DNA from: Fidelibacterota bacterium UBA7300
Lineage (GTDB): Bacteria; Fidelibacterota; Marinisomatia; Marinisomatales; UBA2128
Direction of reading: 5' to 3'
Assembly: GCA_002471865.1 (NCBI GenBank)
Contig: DKQU01000091.1
Coordinates: forward strand, 1 to 5,689
DNA: 5,689 bases
The notes beneath the pieces were generated by a model. That model was not told where the DNA came from, made no database searches, and saw nothing but the letters and a program-made list of their open reading frames with translations. The position numbers and the translations under genes are program-made. Numbering within the stretch: the first letter of the stretch is position 1; the number at the start of each line of letters is the position of its first letter. This document shows positions 1 through 5,689 of this stretch, in pieces.

Positions 1-287
1 CTTCGAGCGAGATCATTCCCAGTACCGATGGGGAGAACGCCCAGGGGAGTTTCTGATCCCGCCAGACCGTTTACTACTTCGTTCACAGTTCCGTCACCGC
101 CAAAAGCAGTAATAAAATCATAGTCATTCACTGCCGCTTTGGTAATCTCTGTACCGTGTGTGGGCTCCTTGGTCCACTCCACGTCAAATTCGATCCCGGC
201 TGAAGAGAGCATCCGCTCAATCTTGGGTAGAATCTTGGCAGTCTTACCACGGCCTGCTTTGGGATTCATTACAATAAGAGTTTTCAT
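1..287 (-). CDS. Diacylglycerol kinase-like lipid kinase (DagK/YegS/LCB5 family), N-terminal part only
   Basis: This is the first 95 codons of a lipid kinase; the frame is open to the left edge, so the C-terminal two thirds lie outside the window. The family phosphorylates a lipid hydroxyl (diacylglycerol, sphingoid base or similar) with ATP at the inner membrane face. The conversion read from the minus strand shows the family marks in order: MNPKAGRGK at residues 7-15, the nucleotide-binding GGDGTVNEVVNG at 63-74, and PIGTGNDLAR at 86-95. The start ATG (287-285) shares ATGA with the ridA stop, and GAGG lies 8 bases upstream, which supports this start. It is the fifth gene of the overlapping alaS operon. 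The true lipid substrate cannot be told from this part, and NAD kinase, a distant relative with a GGDGT motif, is less likely because of the GTGNDLAR motif. Confidence 0.93.
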   Translation of the reverse strand, partial: MKTLIVMNPKAGRGKTAKILPKIERMLSSAGIEFDVEWTKEPTHGTEITKAAVNDYDFITAFGGDGTVNEVVNGLAGSETPLGVLPIGTGNDLAR

Positions 288-670
288 TCTTTTTTCCTCA
301 CAGCAATGCACTCAATCTCGATGTCAGCATCAAGCGGCAGTTTGGAGACTTGTACCGCTGATCTAGCAGGCGGTTCCTCGGGAAAGTAGTCAGGAAAAAC
401 TTCGTTGAGTTCGGTAAAGCGGGAAAGGTCAGTGAGAAAGACGGTCACTTTCACAGCTTGATCTAGAGAACTCCCAGTTGTCTGCAATACTTTCGAGACG
501 TTATCCAGTGTTTGGCGCACGCGAGCTTTAAAATCGCCTTCCACCAGTTTGCCTGTCTCCGGATCAAGTGGTACTTGTCCGGCGGTGAAGATGAGATCGT
601 CAGCCGATACAGCAGGGCTGTAAGGACCCGCCACAGGACTTCCGGCAGGGTGATGGACTTCCTTACGCAT
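284..670 (-). CDS. ridA: RidA family reactive intermediate (enamine/imine) deaminase
   Basis: A 128-residue protein, the usual length for the YjgF/YER057c/UK114 (RidA) family. Members form trimers in the cytosol and hydrolyse reactive enamines and imines such as 2-aminoacrylate, which PLP enzymes release. Visible family features are AGPYSPAV (residues 14-21, with Tyr17), FTAGQVPLDP (28-37), PARSAVQVSKLP (101-112, with Arg103 that would bind the substrate carboxylate) and the IEIECIAV end, with Glu118 fifteen residues after the Arg as in the E. coli enzyme. These residues suggest an active deaminase of the RidA subgroup. An in-frame ATG at 712 would add 14 residues of non-family sequence (MTMWAWQRG...), so the ATG at 670 is preferred; it overlaps the upstream gene by 8 bases. 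The ribosome site is poor: GAAGAGG directly abuts this ATG, so initiation probably depends on coupling. The stop overlaps the lipid kinase start as ATGA. Confidence 0.93.
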   Translation of the reverse strand: MRKEVHHPAGSPVAGPYSPAVSADDLIFTAGQVPLDPETGKLVEGDFKARVRQTLDNVSKVLQTTGSSLDQAVKVTVFLTDLSRFTELNEVFPDYFPEEPPARSAVQVSKLPLDADIEIECIAVRKKE

Positions 671-1097
671 CCTCTTCAGATAAATTCCACGCTGCCAAGC
701 CCACATCGTCATTCATTTCCCTGACTATTTTCGTATTAAACGGCTGGAGTACAAATTCTCCCACAGCGGCGATTTTGGCACTGAAAAGATGTCCGCCGAT
801 GGTTCTATAATCAGGACCGTTCATTATAACGTGTGCGTGAACAAACATCTTACCATTTTTTTCTGATACATTACCCAAGCATGAGACCAACTCATAATTA
901 CCGGGAAAATGCTTCTGATCATATTTCTTTTCGGACGTATTATAGATACCTAAAGTAACATCTTTAACAGCGCCGATCCCGCTGATTGAAGCAGAATGCA
1001 AATTCCCCTTTTTAACAACTGAAAGAATTGATTCAATCACATCATCATTTTTTTCTATCGAAATAAGGATTTTATCACCGTCTTTAACGTATCTCAT
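663..1097 (-). CDS. PPC domain (DUF296) protein
   Basis: A 144-residue single-domain protein of the plant-and-prokaryote-conserved (PPC/DUF296) family. In plants this domain is joined to AT-hook DNA-binding motifs and mediates trimer formation; the free-standing bacterial forms have no settled function. The sequence shows the family's GNLHSASISGIGAVKDVTLG block (residues 31-50), the histidine pair HAHV (His87, His89) and GGHLFSAKI (101-109, His103), three histidines that could bind a metal, then AAVGEFVL. No DNA-binding motif or signal peptide is attached. I chose the ATG at 1097 because it overlaps the gcvPB stop as ATGA and has GGAG six bases upstream; an ATG at 1109 would add only METR and has a poorer site. 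The gene overlaps gcvPB by 4 and ridA by 8 bases, so it is made together with them, but its link to glycine metabolism is unknown. Confidence 0.88.
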   Translation of the reverse strand: MRYVKDGDKILISIEKNDDVIESILSVVKKGNLHSASISGIGAVKDVTLGIYNTSEKKYDQKHFPGNYELVSCLGNVSEKNGKMFVHAHVIMNGPDYRTIGGHLFSAKIAAVGEFVLQPFNTKIVREMNDDVGLAAWNLSEEDA

Positions 1098-2542
1098 TCT
1101 GGTCTCCATCTCAGATTGGGATTTCTATTTGCGGCAGTTTCATCCAGCCGTCGTACCGGCGTGGAATAAGGCGCATTCCGGACTTTCTCCGGATCGCTCT
1201 TCGACTCCTCGTCAATCTTCAGCATAGCCTCTGCAAACCGGTCGAGACTTTCCATTGTTTCCGAATCAGTGGGTTCCGTCATCATCGCTTCCGGTACATT
1301 CAGCGGGAAGTAAACCGTGGGAGCGTGAAAACCGAAATCGAGGAGCCGCTTACCTATATCCAATGCCCGGATGCCTCTCTCCTTTTGACGGTTGGCACTG
1401 AGCACAAATTCGTGCATGCACGGTCCGTCAAAAGCGATATCGTAGGCGTCAGTGAGCTTACTCATGAGATAGTTGGCATTGAGAATAGCCTGGCGGCTAA
1501 TGGCATGAATCCCTTCTAATCCCAGCATACGAATGTAAGTGTAGGCTCGAACAAGTATACCAAAGTTTCCAAAGAAAGTGTGAACACGACCGACGGAATC
1601 TGAACGAGTACTTTCTAGAGAATATCTTCCGTCATTTTCTACTACAAGAGGTGACGGAAGAAATTTTTCCAGTTCAGAAGTCACCCCAATTGGTCCGGAG
1701 CCCGGTCCACCACCGCCGTGAGGCGTGGAAAAAGTTTTGTGTAGATTGATGTGGAGGATATCGAATCCCATATCCGCCGATTTTACCAATCCGAGGAGAG
1801 CGTTTAGATTAGCACCATCCATATACATTAGTCCGCCTGCTTCATGGACAAGGTGAGTGATCTCGGTTATGTTGTCCTCGAACAGTCCTAAAGTATTTGG
1901 TTGTGTCAGCATCATACCTGCTACTTCCGGGGAAAGCTTCTGGCGAAGGTCATCCAAGTCCACCCGTCCTCGCTCGTCGGATTTCACTTGTAGCACATCA
2001 TATCCGCCCATGGCGACAGTGGCGGGATTCGTACCGTGAGCCGTGTCGGGGATCAGTATCTGCTTTCGATTGTCACCATTTTTCGCGTGATATGCTTGCA
2101 TGATCAAAACACCGACAAGTTCACCTTGAGAGCCTGCGGTTGGTTGAAGCGTAAATCGTTCCATCCCGGTCATGGCTTTGAGTTGCTCTTCCAGTCCAGC
2201 CATGATAGCCAACGCACCCTGTACCGTCTCTTCCGGCTGAGCGGGATGTATGCTGCTCAATCCGGGTAAACCGGCCATCATATCGTTCACTTTTGGATTG
2301 TACTTCATAGTGCACGATCCCAGTGGATAGACATCTTTATCTACATGATGATTCTTGCTGGAGAGATTGGTGTAGTGACGAACGACATCAGGTTCTGTCA
2401 CTTCCGGCAGATTAGCAGAGTTAGAACGAAGTTCCTCGCCTGAAAAGATATCCTCAAGAGATGTTGTTGGTACATCGCATTCTGGCAGAGTAACGCCCAT
2501 TTTCCCTGGGCGGCTCTTGTGAAAGATCAGATGGTTATTCAT
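1094..2542 (-). CDS. gcvPB: Glycine dehydrogenase (decarboxylating) subunit 2, glycine-cleavage P-protein beta chain
   Basis: A 482-residue protein, full length for the PLP-bearing half of the split P-protein. With GcvPA it decarboxylates glycine and passes the aminomethyl group to the lipoyl arm of GcvH, the first step of the cytosolic glycine-cleavage system. Visible landmarks are the RPGKMGVTLPECDVP start (11-25), YPLGSCTMKYNP (72-83), HGTNPA (169-174), MDGANLNA (241-248, Asp242 expected to pair with the PLP ring nitrogen), INLHKTF with the PLP Schiff-base lysine at 269, the glycine-rich HGGGGPGSGP (275-284), and the TPVRRLDE tail (461-468). All key residues are present. GGAAGG lies 5 bases before the ATG, inside the end of alaS, which it overlaps by 8 bases. 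The partner gcvPA is not upstream as it often is, and gcvT and gcvH are also absent here, so they must be encoded elsewhere. Confidence 0.97.
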   Translation of the reverse strand: MNNHLIFHKSRPGKMGVTLPECDVPTTSLEDIFSGEELRSNSANLPEVTEPDVVRHYTNLSSKNHHVDKDVYPLGSCTMKYNPKVNDMMAGLPGLSSIHPAQPEETVQGALAIMAGLEEQLKAMTGMERFTLQPTAGSQGELVGVLIMQAYHAKNGDNRKQILIPDTAHGTNPATVAMGGYDVLQVKSDERGRVDLDDLRQKLSPEVAGMMLTQPNTLGLFEDNITEITHLVHEAGGLMYMDGANLNALLGLVKSADMGFDILHINLHKTFSTPHGGGGPGSGPIGVTSELEKFLPSPLVVENDGRYSLESTRSDSVGRVHTFFGNFGILVRAYTYIRMLGLEGIHAISRQAILNANYLMSKLTDAYDIAFDGPCMHEFVLSANRQKERGIRALDIGKRLLDFGFHAPTVYFPLNVPEAMMTEPTDSETMESLDRFAEAMLKIDEESKSDPEKVRNAPYSTPVRRLDETAANRNPNLRWRPE

Positions 2543-5132
2543 TGATGCCTTCCAGTAATTCTGTTAAATCTACCTTCATATCATCCAACGCTTTTGAGAC
2601 GGAACCGCTGAACTTTAGTCCTGCTGTAGCGAGATGAGGTTGACCTCCTCCGCCGCCACCCAGCTTCTTACCCTGTTCCCGGGCAATATCGCCGGCTTTT
2701 ACGCCCGCTACAATCAAATCTTGAGTAACCACAAAAACCAATGTTAACTTAGAATCTTCAATGGAAGCGAGAACGCCAATTCCGCTTCCCAAACCTGAAG
2801 CCAAATGATCGCCTAATAGCTTAAGGTGGTCGATATCATCTGATTCAATATCGCTAATAGCGAGCTTTCGACCGTTCACTTCAAGTGTATCATTAATTAT
2901 TGCAGTTACCTTTTCTGCACCTCCACTTGCAGATCGCTTGCGAAGCTTTTTCTCCAAATCACGGTTCTTCTCCAAGAGTTGATTGATTCGGCTCTCCAGT
3001 TCGCTTACAGGAACATTGAGCATCTGCTGCAATTTAATCAGTTGACGGAAACCTTCTGTTACATAACAGAGAGCACCTGTTCCCGTAACGGCGAATATGC
3101 GTCTTACACCTGATGAAAGTGACGATTCCTCAGTGATCTTAAAGAATCCGATATCTCCTGTCCTTTTCACATGAGACCCGCCGCACAATTCCTTTGAGAA
3201 TTCACCGATAGTAATCATCCGCACCTCATCACCATATTTCTCTTCAAAGATTGCTTCAGCCCCTTCCTTACGGGCTTCGTCGAACCCTTTGATAGTTATA
3301 TCCAGTGGAGTGTTCTTCATAATCCGATTGTTCACAATCTCCTCAATCTGCTCGATCTGTTCGTTGGTTATTTTTTCGTAGTGCGTCAGATCGAAACGGA
3401 GATGTTCGGGTCCCACGAGCGAACCGGCCTGCTGAACATGATCACCCAGCACCATCTTCAGCGCCTTATGCATGAGGTGAGTGGCGGTGTGGTTCTTACC
3501 GATCGCTTCCCGACGAATTTGCTCAACTTCAACCGTCACTTTAGCGGAGTTGACCTCCTCACCTTCCACCATCTCCGTCACATGAATATGACTCTCGCCG
3601 TCTTTTACGGTATCGACCACTCTCAGCTCAAAATCCTTGCCAGAGATGAATCCTGTATCCCCCACCTGACCGCCCTGTTCGGCGTAAAACGGCGTTTTGT
3701 CAAGAATGATAAGGTATTTACCGTTCACTTGTTGATAACGCCGGATTTCAGACTTAGAAGACGTATCATCGTAACCGATAAACTCGGAATCTTCACCTTT
3801 GGTCAGCTCTACCCATTCCCCGGCATCTGTGTCAATGGTAAATTTTCCTGCTGAACGAGCTTTTTCTTTTTGTTTTTCCATAGCTGCCTCAAATCCTTTT
3901 GTATCAACGGAAAGTCCCTGTTCTTGGGCCATCTGCTCAGTTAGATCTAGAGGAAAACCGTACGTATCATAGAGCTTGAATGCTGCTTCGCCAGAGATCT
4001 CTTTCCCATCGAGACTGTCAGCGATCTTTTGGAAGTTATCTAAACCGCGATCAAGCGTCTCGTTAAATTTTATCTCCTCCGCTTCGATGACCTTTTCAAG
4101 ATGAGATCGCCGCTCGACAAGTTCGGGGTAAGCGTCACCCATAAGGTCAACGACAACTCCTGCCAGTTTGTGTAGGAACGTATCGGGCATTCCGAGCTTT
4201 CTGCCAAATCTTGCTGCACGGCGTAAAATTCTCCGAGCAACATATCCTCGACCGTCATTCGACGGCAATACTCCGTCAGCAATTGAAAAAGTGAGCATAC
4301 GAATGTGATCAGCTATTACACGAAAAGGGACTGGGTCATCATCGTATGATGAGCCTGACAAGTTCTCGGCTGCTGAAATAATTGGATGAAATAGATCTGT
4401 ATCATAATTGCTCGATTTCTCCTGGAGAATAGCCGTAATTCGCTCAAATCCCGCACCTGTATCTACGTGAGTCTCAGGAAGATCAATCAAACTGCCGTCA
4501 CTCATACACTCATTTTGAATGAATACGAGGTTCCACAACTCCCAATAGTCCGGTGAAACATTCACACCGTCTGAACTTTGATTAGACGGATCATCGCCAA
4601 CATAATAGTGAATCTCGGAACAGGGACCGCATGGACCGGTTTCCCCCATCTCCCAGAAATTATCCTTTTTGCCGTAGCGTAGGACTCTTGACGGGTCAAT
4701 GTCCGTCACTGTCTTCCAAAGTTCGTCAGCTTCATCGTCGTCTTCATAAACCGTAGCCCAGAGGCGCTTCTTATCCAGCTTCCACACTTCCGTAAACAAC
4801 TCCCAGGCCCACTGGATCGCTTCGCTCTTCTGATAATCGCCAAACGACCAATTCCCTAGCATCTCGAAGAATGTGTGATGAAATGCGTCCTGACCCACCT
4901 CTTCCAGATCGTTATGTTTTCCGGAAACGCGAATGCATTTTTGGGAGTTCACTGCACGGGGATGTTCCGGCGATTTCTTACCTAGAAAGATGGGCTTAAA
5001 CTGGTTCATCCCGGCATTGGTAAAGATGAGCGTAGGATCATCCTGAGGAACCAGTGAAGCACTGCGGACGAACGTGTGTCCCTTTTCCTGGAAGAATTCG
5101 ATGAACTGTTGTCTTATTTCTTTGGCTTTCAT
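2535..5132 (-). CDS. alaS: Alanyl-tRNA synthetase
   Basis: An 865-residue, complete class II alanyl-tRNA synthetase that charges tRNA-Ala with alanine and hydrolyses mischarged Ser- or Gly-tRNA. The catalytic domain (about 1-250) shows class II motif 1 around PTLIFTNAGMNQF (33-45), motif 2 in HHTFFEMLGNWSFGDY (85-100) and motif 3 in GRGYVARRILRRAAR (294-308). The tRNA-recognition region follows to about 460. The editing domain (about 470-690) carries the zinc ligands His548 and His552 (HTATH) and Cys650 and His654 (CGGSH). A short coiled coil (about 705-735) leads to the C-Ala domain, with the poly-glycine loop GGGGGGQPHLATAG at 825-838. Nothing is missing. The start fits the family (MKAKEIRQQFIEFF), although the Shine-Dalgarno is weak: AAAGAG abuts the ATG. 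It heads the overlapping operon and probably drives its transcription from the promoter candidate at 5207-5235. Confidence 0.99.
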   Translation of the reverse strand: MKAKEIRQQFIEFFQEKGHTFVRSASLVPQDDPTLIFTNAGMNQFKPIFLGKKSPEHPRAVNSQKCIRVSGKHNDLEEVGQDAFHHTFFEMLGNWSFGDYQKSEAIQWAWELFTEVWKLDKKRLWATVYEDDDEADELWKTVTDIDPSRVLRYGKKDNFWEMGETGPCGPCSEIHYYVGDDPSNQSSDGVNVSPDYWELWNLVFIQNECMSDGSLIDLPETHVDTGAGFERITAILQEKSSNYDTDLFHPIISAAENLSGSSYDDDPVPFRVIADHIRMLTFSIADGVLPSNDGRGYVARRILRRAARFGRKLGMPDTFLHKLAGVVVDLMGDAYPELVERRSHLEKVIEAEEIKFNETLDRGLDNFQKIADSLDGKEISGEAAFKLYDTYGFPLDLTEQMAQEQGLSVDTKGFEAAMEKQKEKARSAGKFTIDTDAGEWVELTKGEDSEFIGYDDTSSKSEIRRYQQVNGKYLIILDKTPFYAEQGGQVGDTGFISGKDFELRVVDTVKDGESHIHVTEMVEGEEVNSAKVTVEVEQIRREAIGKNHTATHLMHKALKMVLGDHVQQAGSLVGPEHLRFDLTHYEKITNEQIEQIEEIVNNRIMKNTPLDITIKGFDEARKEGAEAIFEEKYGDEVRMITIGEFSKELCGGSHVKRTGDIGFFKITEESSLSSGVRRIFAVTGTGALCYVTEGFRQLIKLQQMLNVPVSELESRINQLLEKNRDLEKKLRKRSASGGAEKVTAIINDTLEVNGRKLAISDIESDDIDHLKLLGDHLASGLGSGIGVLASIEDSKLTLVFVVTQDLIVAGVKAGDIAREQGKKLGGGGGGQPHLATAGLKFSGSVSKALDDMKVDLTELLEGINE

Positions 5133-5157
5133 CTCTTTGTAATTGGTAAACTGATGA

Positions 5158-5205
5158 ATCGTGAGTTGTAAAAGCTTACCACTCTACCAAGCACAACTCA
5201 CCGAT
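5158..5205 (-). repeat. Inverted repeat, possible leader hairpin of alaS
   Basis: The minus strand reads GTGAGTTGT (5201-5193) and later its exact complement ACAACTCAC (5169-5161). Three further pairs (ATC with GAT) extend the stem outward past one bulged base at 5202. Inside, GCTT (5192-5189) can pair with AAGC (5177-5174), leaving an unpaired TTTT on the 3' side. No T-run follows, so it is not a classical terminator. It ends about 28 bases before the alaS ATG. If the promoter at 5207-5235 is right, transcription would begin at about the first stem base. GGTAA (5180-5176) could alternatively pair with TTACC (5149-5145) just before the start codon, so a switch is imaginable but unproven. The repeat is seen directly; any regulatory role is inferred. 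Confidence 0.5.
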
Positions 5206-5206
5206 A

Positions 5207-5235
5207 TTTATCGTTTCTTAGTGACTACGTGGCAA
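5207..5235 (-). promoter_or_regulatory. Candidate sigma70-type promoter for the alaS operon
   Basis: On the minus strand TTGCCA (5235-5230, 5 of 6 matches to the -35 consensus) is followed after 17 bases by GATAAA (5212-5207, 4 of 6 to the -10 consensus). The expected start of transcription is near 5200-5201. A weaker alternative lies upstream: TTGAAT (5268-5263) and TAAATT (5245-5240), also 17 bases apart. If the host uses a Bacteroidota-type housekeeping sigma factor, a different element could be the true promoter. Confidence 0.35.
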
Positions 5236-5290
5236 GACGAATTTAGCGTCGAGGTTGAGGATATTCAACAGGTTTTAGTCGTGAAATAAG

Positions 5291-5398
5291 CTACTTTAGG
5301 AGAATCATTTTTCGAGTCTTGGCAAAACCCCCGATTCTACTACCGTTTTGCCTGATGGCTTCAATACGATAGAAGTAAATGCCAAATTTGGAACTTAT
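5291..5398 (-). pseudogene. Orphan C-terminal piece of a type IX secretion (Por) sorting-domain protein
   Basis: The minus strand between the small membrane protein and alaS encodes, without a start codon, SSKFGIYFYRIEAIRQNG, a short glycine/arginine linker, then AKTRKMILLK and a TAG stop (5293-5291). This is the pattern of the last strands of type A C-terminal sorting domains (family pattern SGxYFYRL...TRKMVLLK), which send proteins through the type IX secretion system and are found in the FCB lineages. Only the final 35 or so residues are present. In the same frame a TGA at 5422-5420 blocks extension, no ATG, GTG or TTG lies between it and the motif, and the seven residues before ISSKFG do not look like the domain. 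I infer the tail of a deleted or rearranged surface-protein gene. It is too short to be certain, but the match to the family ending is strong. Confidence 0.6.
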
Positions 5399-5415
5399 GG
5401 TATTAAAACTCAGTT

Positions 5416-5682
5416 TTATTCAATCGGTTTTTGAGACTCTATTTTTGATGAACAACATTTTGATCCCTTTCCGTATCCACAGCAGCAGCATTTTATCCAG
5501 CAGTGAATTACTAACCCGAGGGCGATGAGGGGGAGTCCTAATACACCGCAGTTACAGGAAGTGGAGGCTCCGCAGCATCCTCCAAAAATTGCAATGCTTA
5601 ATAAATAAGCACCTCCCACGAAACATATTAGATCAAGTAGTCCTAACAAATAACAGCACCATTTTTTATTCTTCATTTCCAT
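5416..5682 (-). CDS. Small cysteine-rich two-helix membrane protein, function unknown
   Basis: I do not recognise this 88-residue protein. It has 14 cysteines, at 9, 10, 20, 36, 37, 43, 45, 61, 65-68, 76 and 77, including CC pairs, CNC and a CCCC run. Two hydrophobic stretches, about 11-34 and 45-64, would cross the membrane and are joined by the cysteine-bearing loop GGCCGASTSCNC (34-45). The Lys-rich start (MKNKK) and the basic, cysteine-rich tail (GYGKGSKCC) would by charge lie on the cytoplasmic side, leaving the loop outside. Clustered cysteines could bind metal, carry lipid anchors or form disulphides; nothing in the sequence decides. The start may be the ATG at 5682 or the one at 5676, which has GAG seven bases upstream and gives 86 residues. 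It reads in the same direction as alaS but is separated from it by 283 bases and is probably a distinct unit. The hydrophobic-plus-cysteine pattern argues that it is a real gene. Confidence 0.6.
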   Translation of the reverse strand: MEMKNKKWCCYLLGLLDLICFVGGAYLLSIAIFGGCCGASTSCNCGVLGLPLIALGLVIHCWIKCCCCGYGKGSKCCSSKIESQKPIE

Positions 5683-5689
5683 TCTCTTT

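Larger units (their letters stand above)
5133..5415. other. Intergenic region upstream of alaS
   Basis: This is the only sizeable stretch without an intact gene. From right to left it contains the end of the sorting-domain remnant (to 5291), about 55 bases with no feature I can name apart from the weaker promoter alternative, the promoter candidate, the inverted repeat, and a 28-base leader before the alaS ATG. I see no tRNA, T-box or strong intrinsic terminator in it. Confidence 0.7.

Noticed and set aside
139..366. A 75-codon open frame on the plus strand.
   Set aside because: It runs antisense across the clear ridA and lipid kinase genes and has no recognisable protein features.
671..712. 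An upstream ATG extending ridA by 14 residues.
   Set aside because: The added residues do not fit the family N-terminus, would enlarge the overlap with the PPC gene to 50 bases, and the shorter form has the standard 128-residue length.
3381..3854. A 157-codon open frame on the plus strand.
   Set aside because: It lies wholly opposite the editing-domain part of alaS, resembles no family, and is explained as a shadow of the real gene.
5161..5201. The minus strand contains GCTTGGTAGAG, which resembles a tRNA D-arm.
   Set aside because: No T-arm (GTTCRANNC), no acceptor pairing of tRNA length and no anticodon arm follow in register; the paired ends fit a simple hairpin instead.
5133..5201. A T-box riboswitch upstream of alaS.
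   Set aside because: No T-box core sequence, specifier stem or antiterminator is visible, and the leader is far too short.
5321..5352. Perfect 8-base inverted repeat GGCAAAAC / GTTTTGCC with a 16-base loop, a possible terminator.
   Set aside because: The loop is long, no T-run follows on either strand, and it lies inside the recognisable coding remnant, so chance within codons is a sufficient explanation.
5404..5420. AAAACTGAGTTTT right after the stop of the cysteine-rich gene, a terminator-like sequence.
   Set aside because: The stem is only five A/T-dominated pairs with a 3-base loop, too weak to call an intrinsic terminator.

Overview
The window holds the start-proximal part and core of one compact operon, all read on the minus strand. 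It suggests a bacterium of the Bacteroidota/FCB-like lineages (for example Marinimicrobia or Ignavibacteria relatives). The main evidence is a recognisable C-terminal piece of a type IX secretion (Por) sorting domain at 5291-5398, supported by the general look of the AlaS N-terminus and by a weak Shine-Dalgarno site at alaS. The phylum call is an inference and not certain.

In transcription order (right to left) the layout is as follows. (1) A small, very cysteine-rich, two-helix membrane protein of unknown function lies at 5416-5682. (2) A 283-base spacer (5133-5415) follows. It carries the orphan end of a sorting-domain gene, a sigma70-like promoter candidate, and a long inverted repeat that would sit at the 5' end of the alaS message. 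(3) A complete alanyl-tRNA synthetase (alaS) comes next. (4) Then gcvPB, subunit 2 of the glycine-cleavage P-protein. (5) Then a single-domain PPC/DUF296 protein. (6) Then a RidA-family enamine/imine deaminase. (7) Last is the N-terminal 95 codons of a diacylglycerol-kinase-like lipid kinase, cut by the left edge.

The five genes from alaS to the lipid kinase all overlap at their junctions, by 8, 4, 8 and 4 bases. They are therefore almost certainly one transcript with coupled translation. A metabolic thread can be argued for part of the set: GcvPB is a PLP enzyme of glycine catabolism, and RidA removes reactive enamines, made by PLP enzymes, that damage other PLP enzymes. AlaS handles a neighbouring small amino acid. 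The PPC protein and lipid kinase have no obvious place in that story. gcvPA, gcvT and gcvH are not in the window.

The core genes are conventional and intact. The less ordinary material is in the region upstream of alaS: the cysteine-rich protein, the gene remnant and the leader hairpin. I see no mobile element, CRISPR array, tRNA or rRNA.
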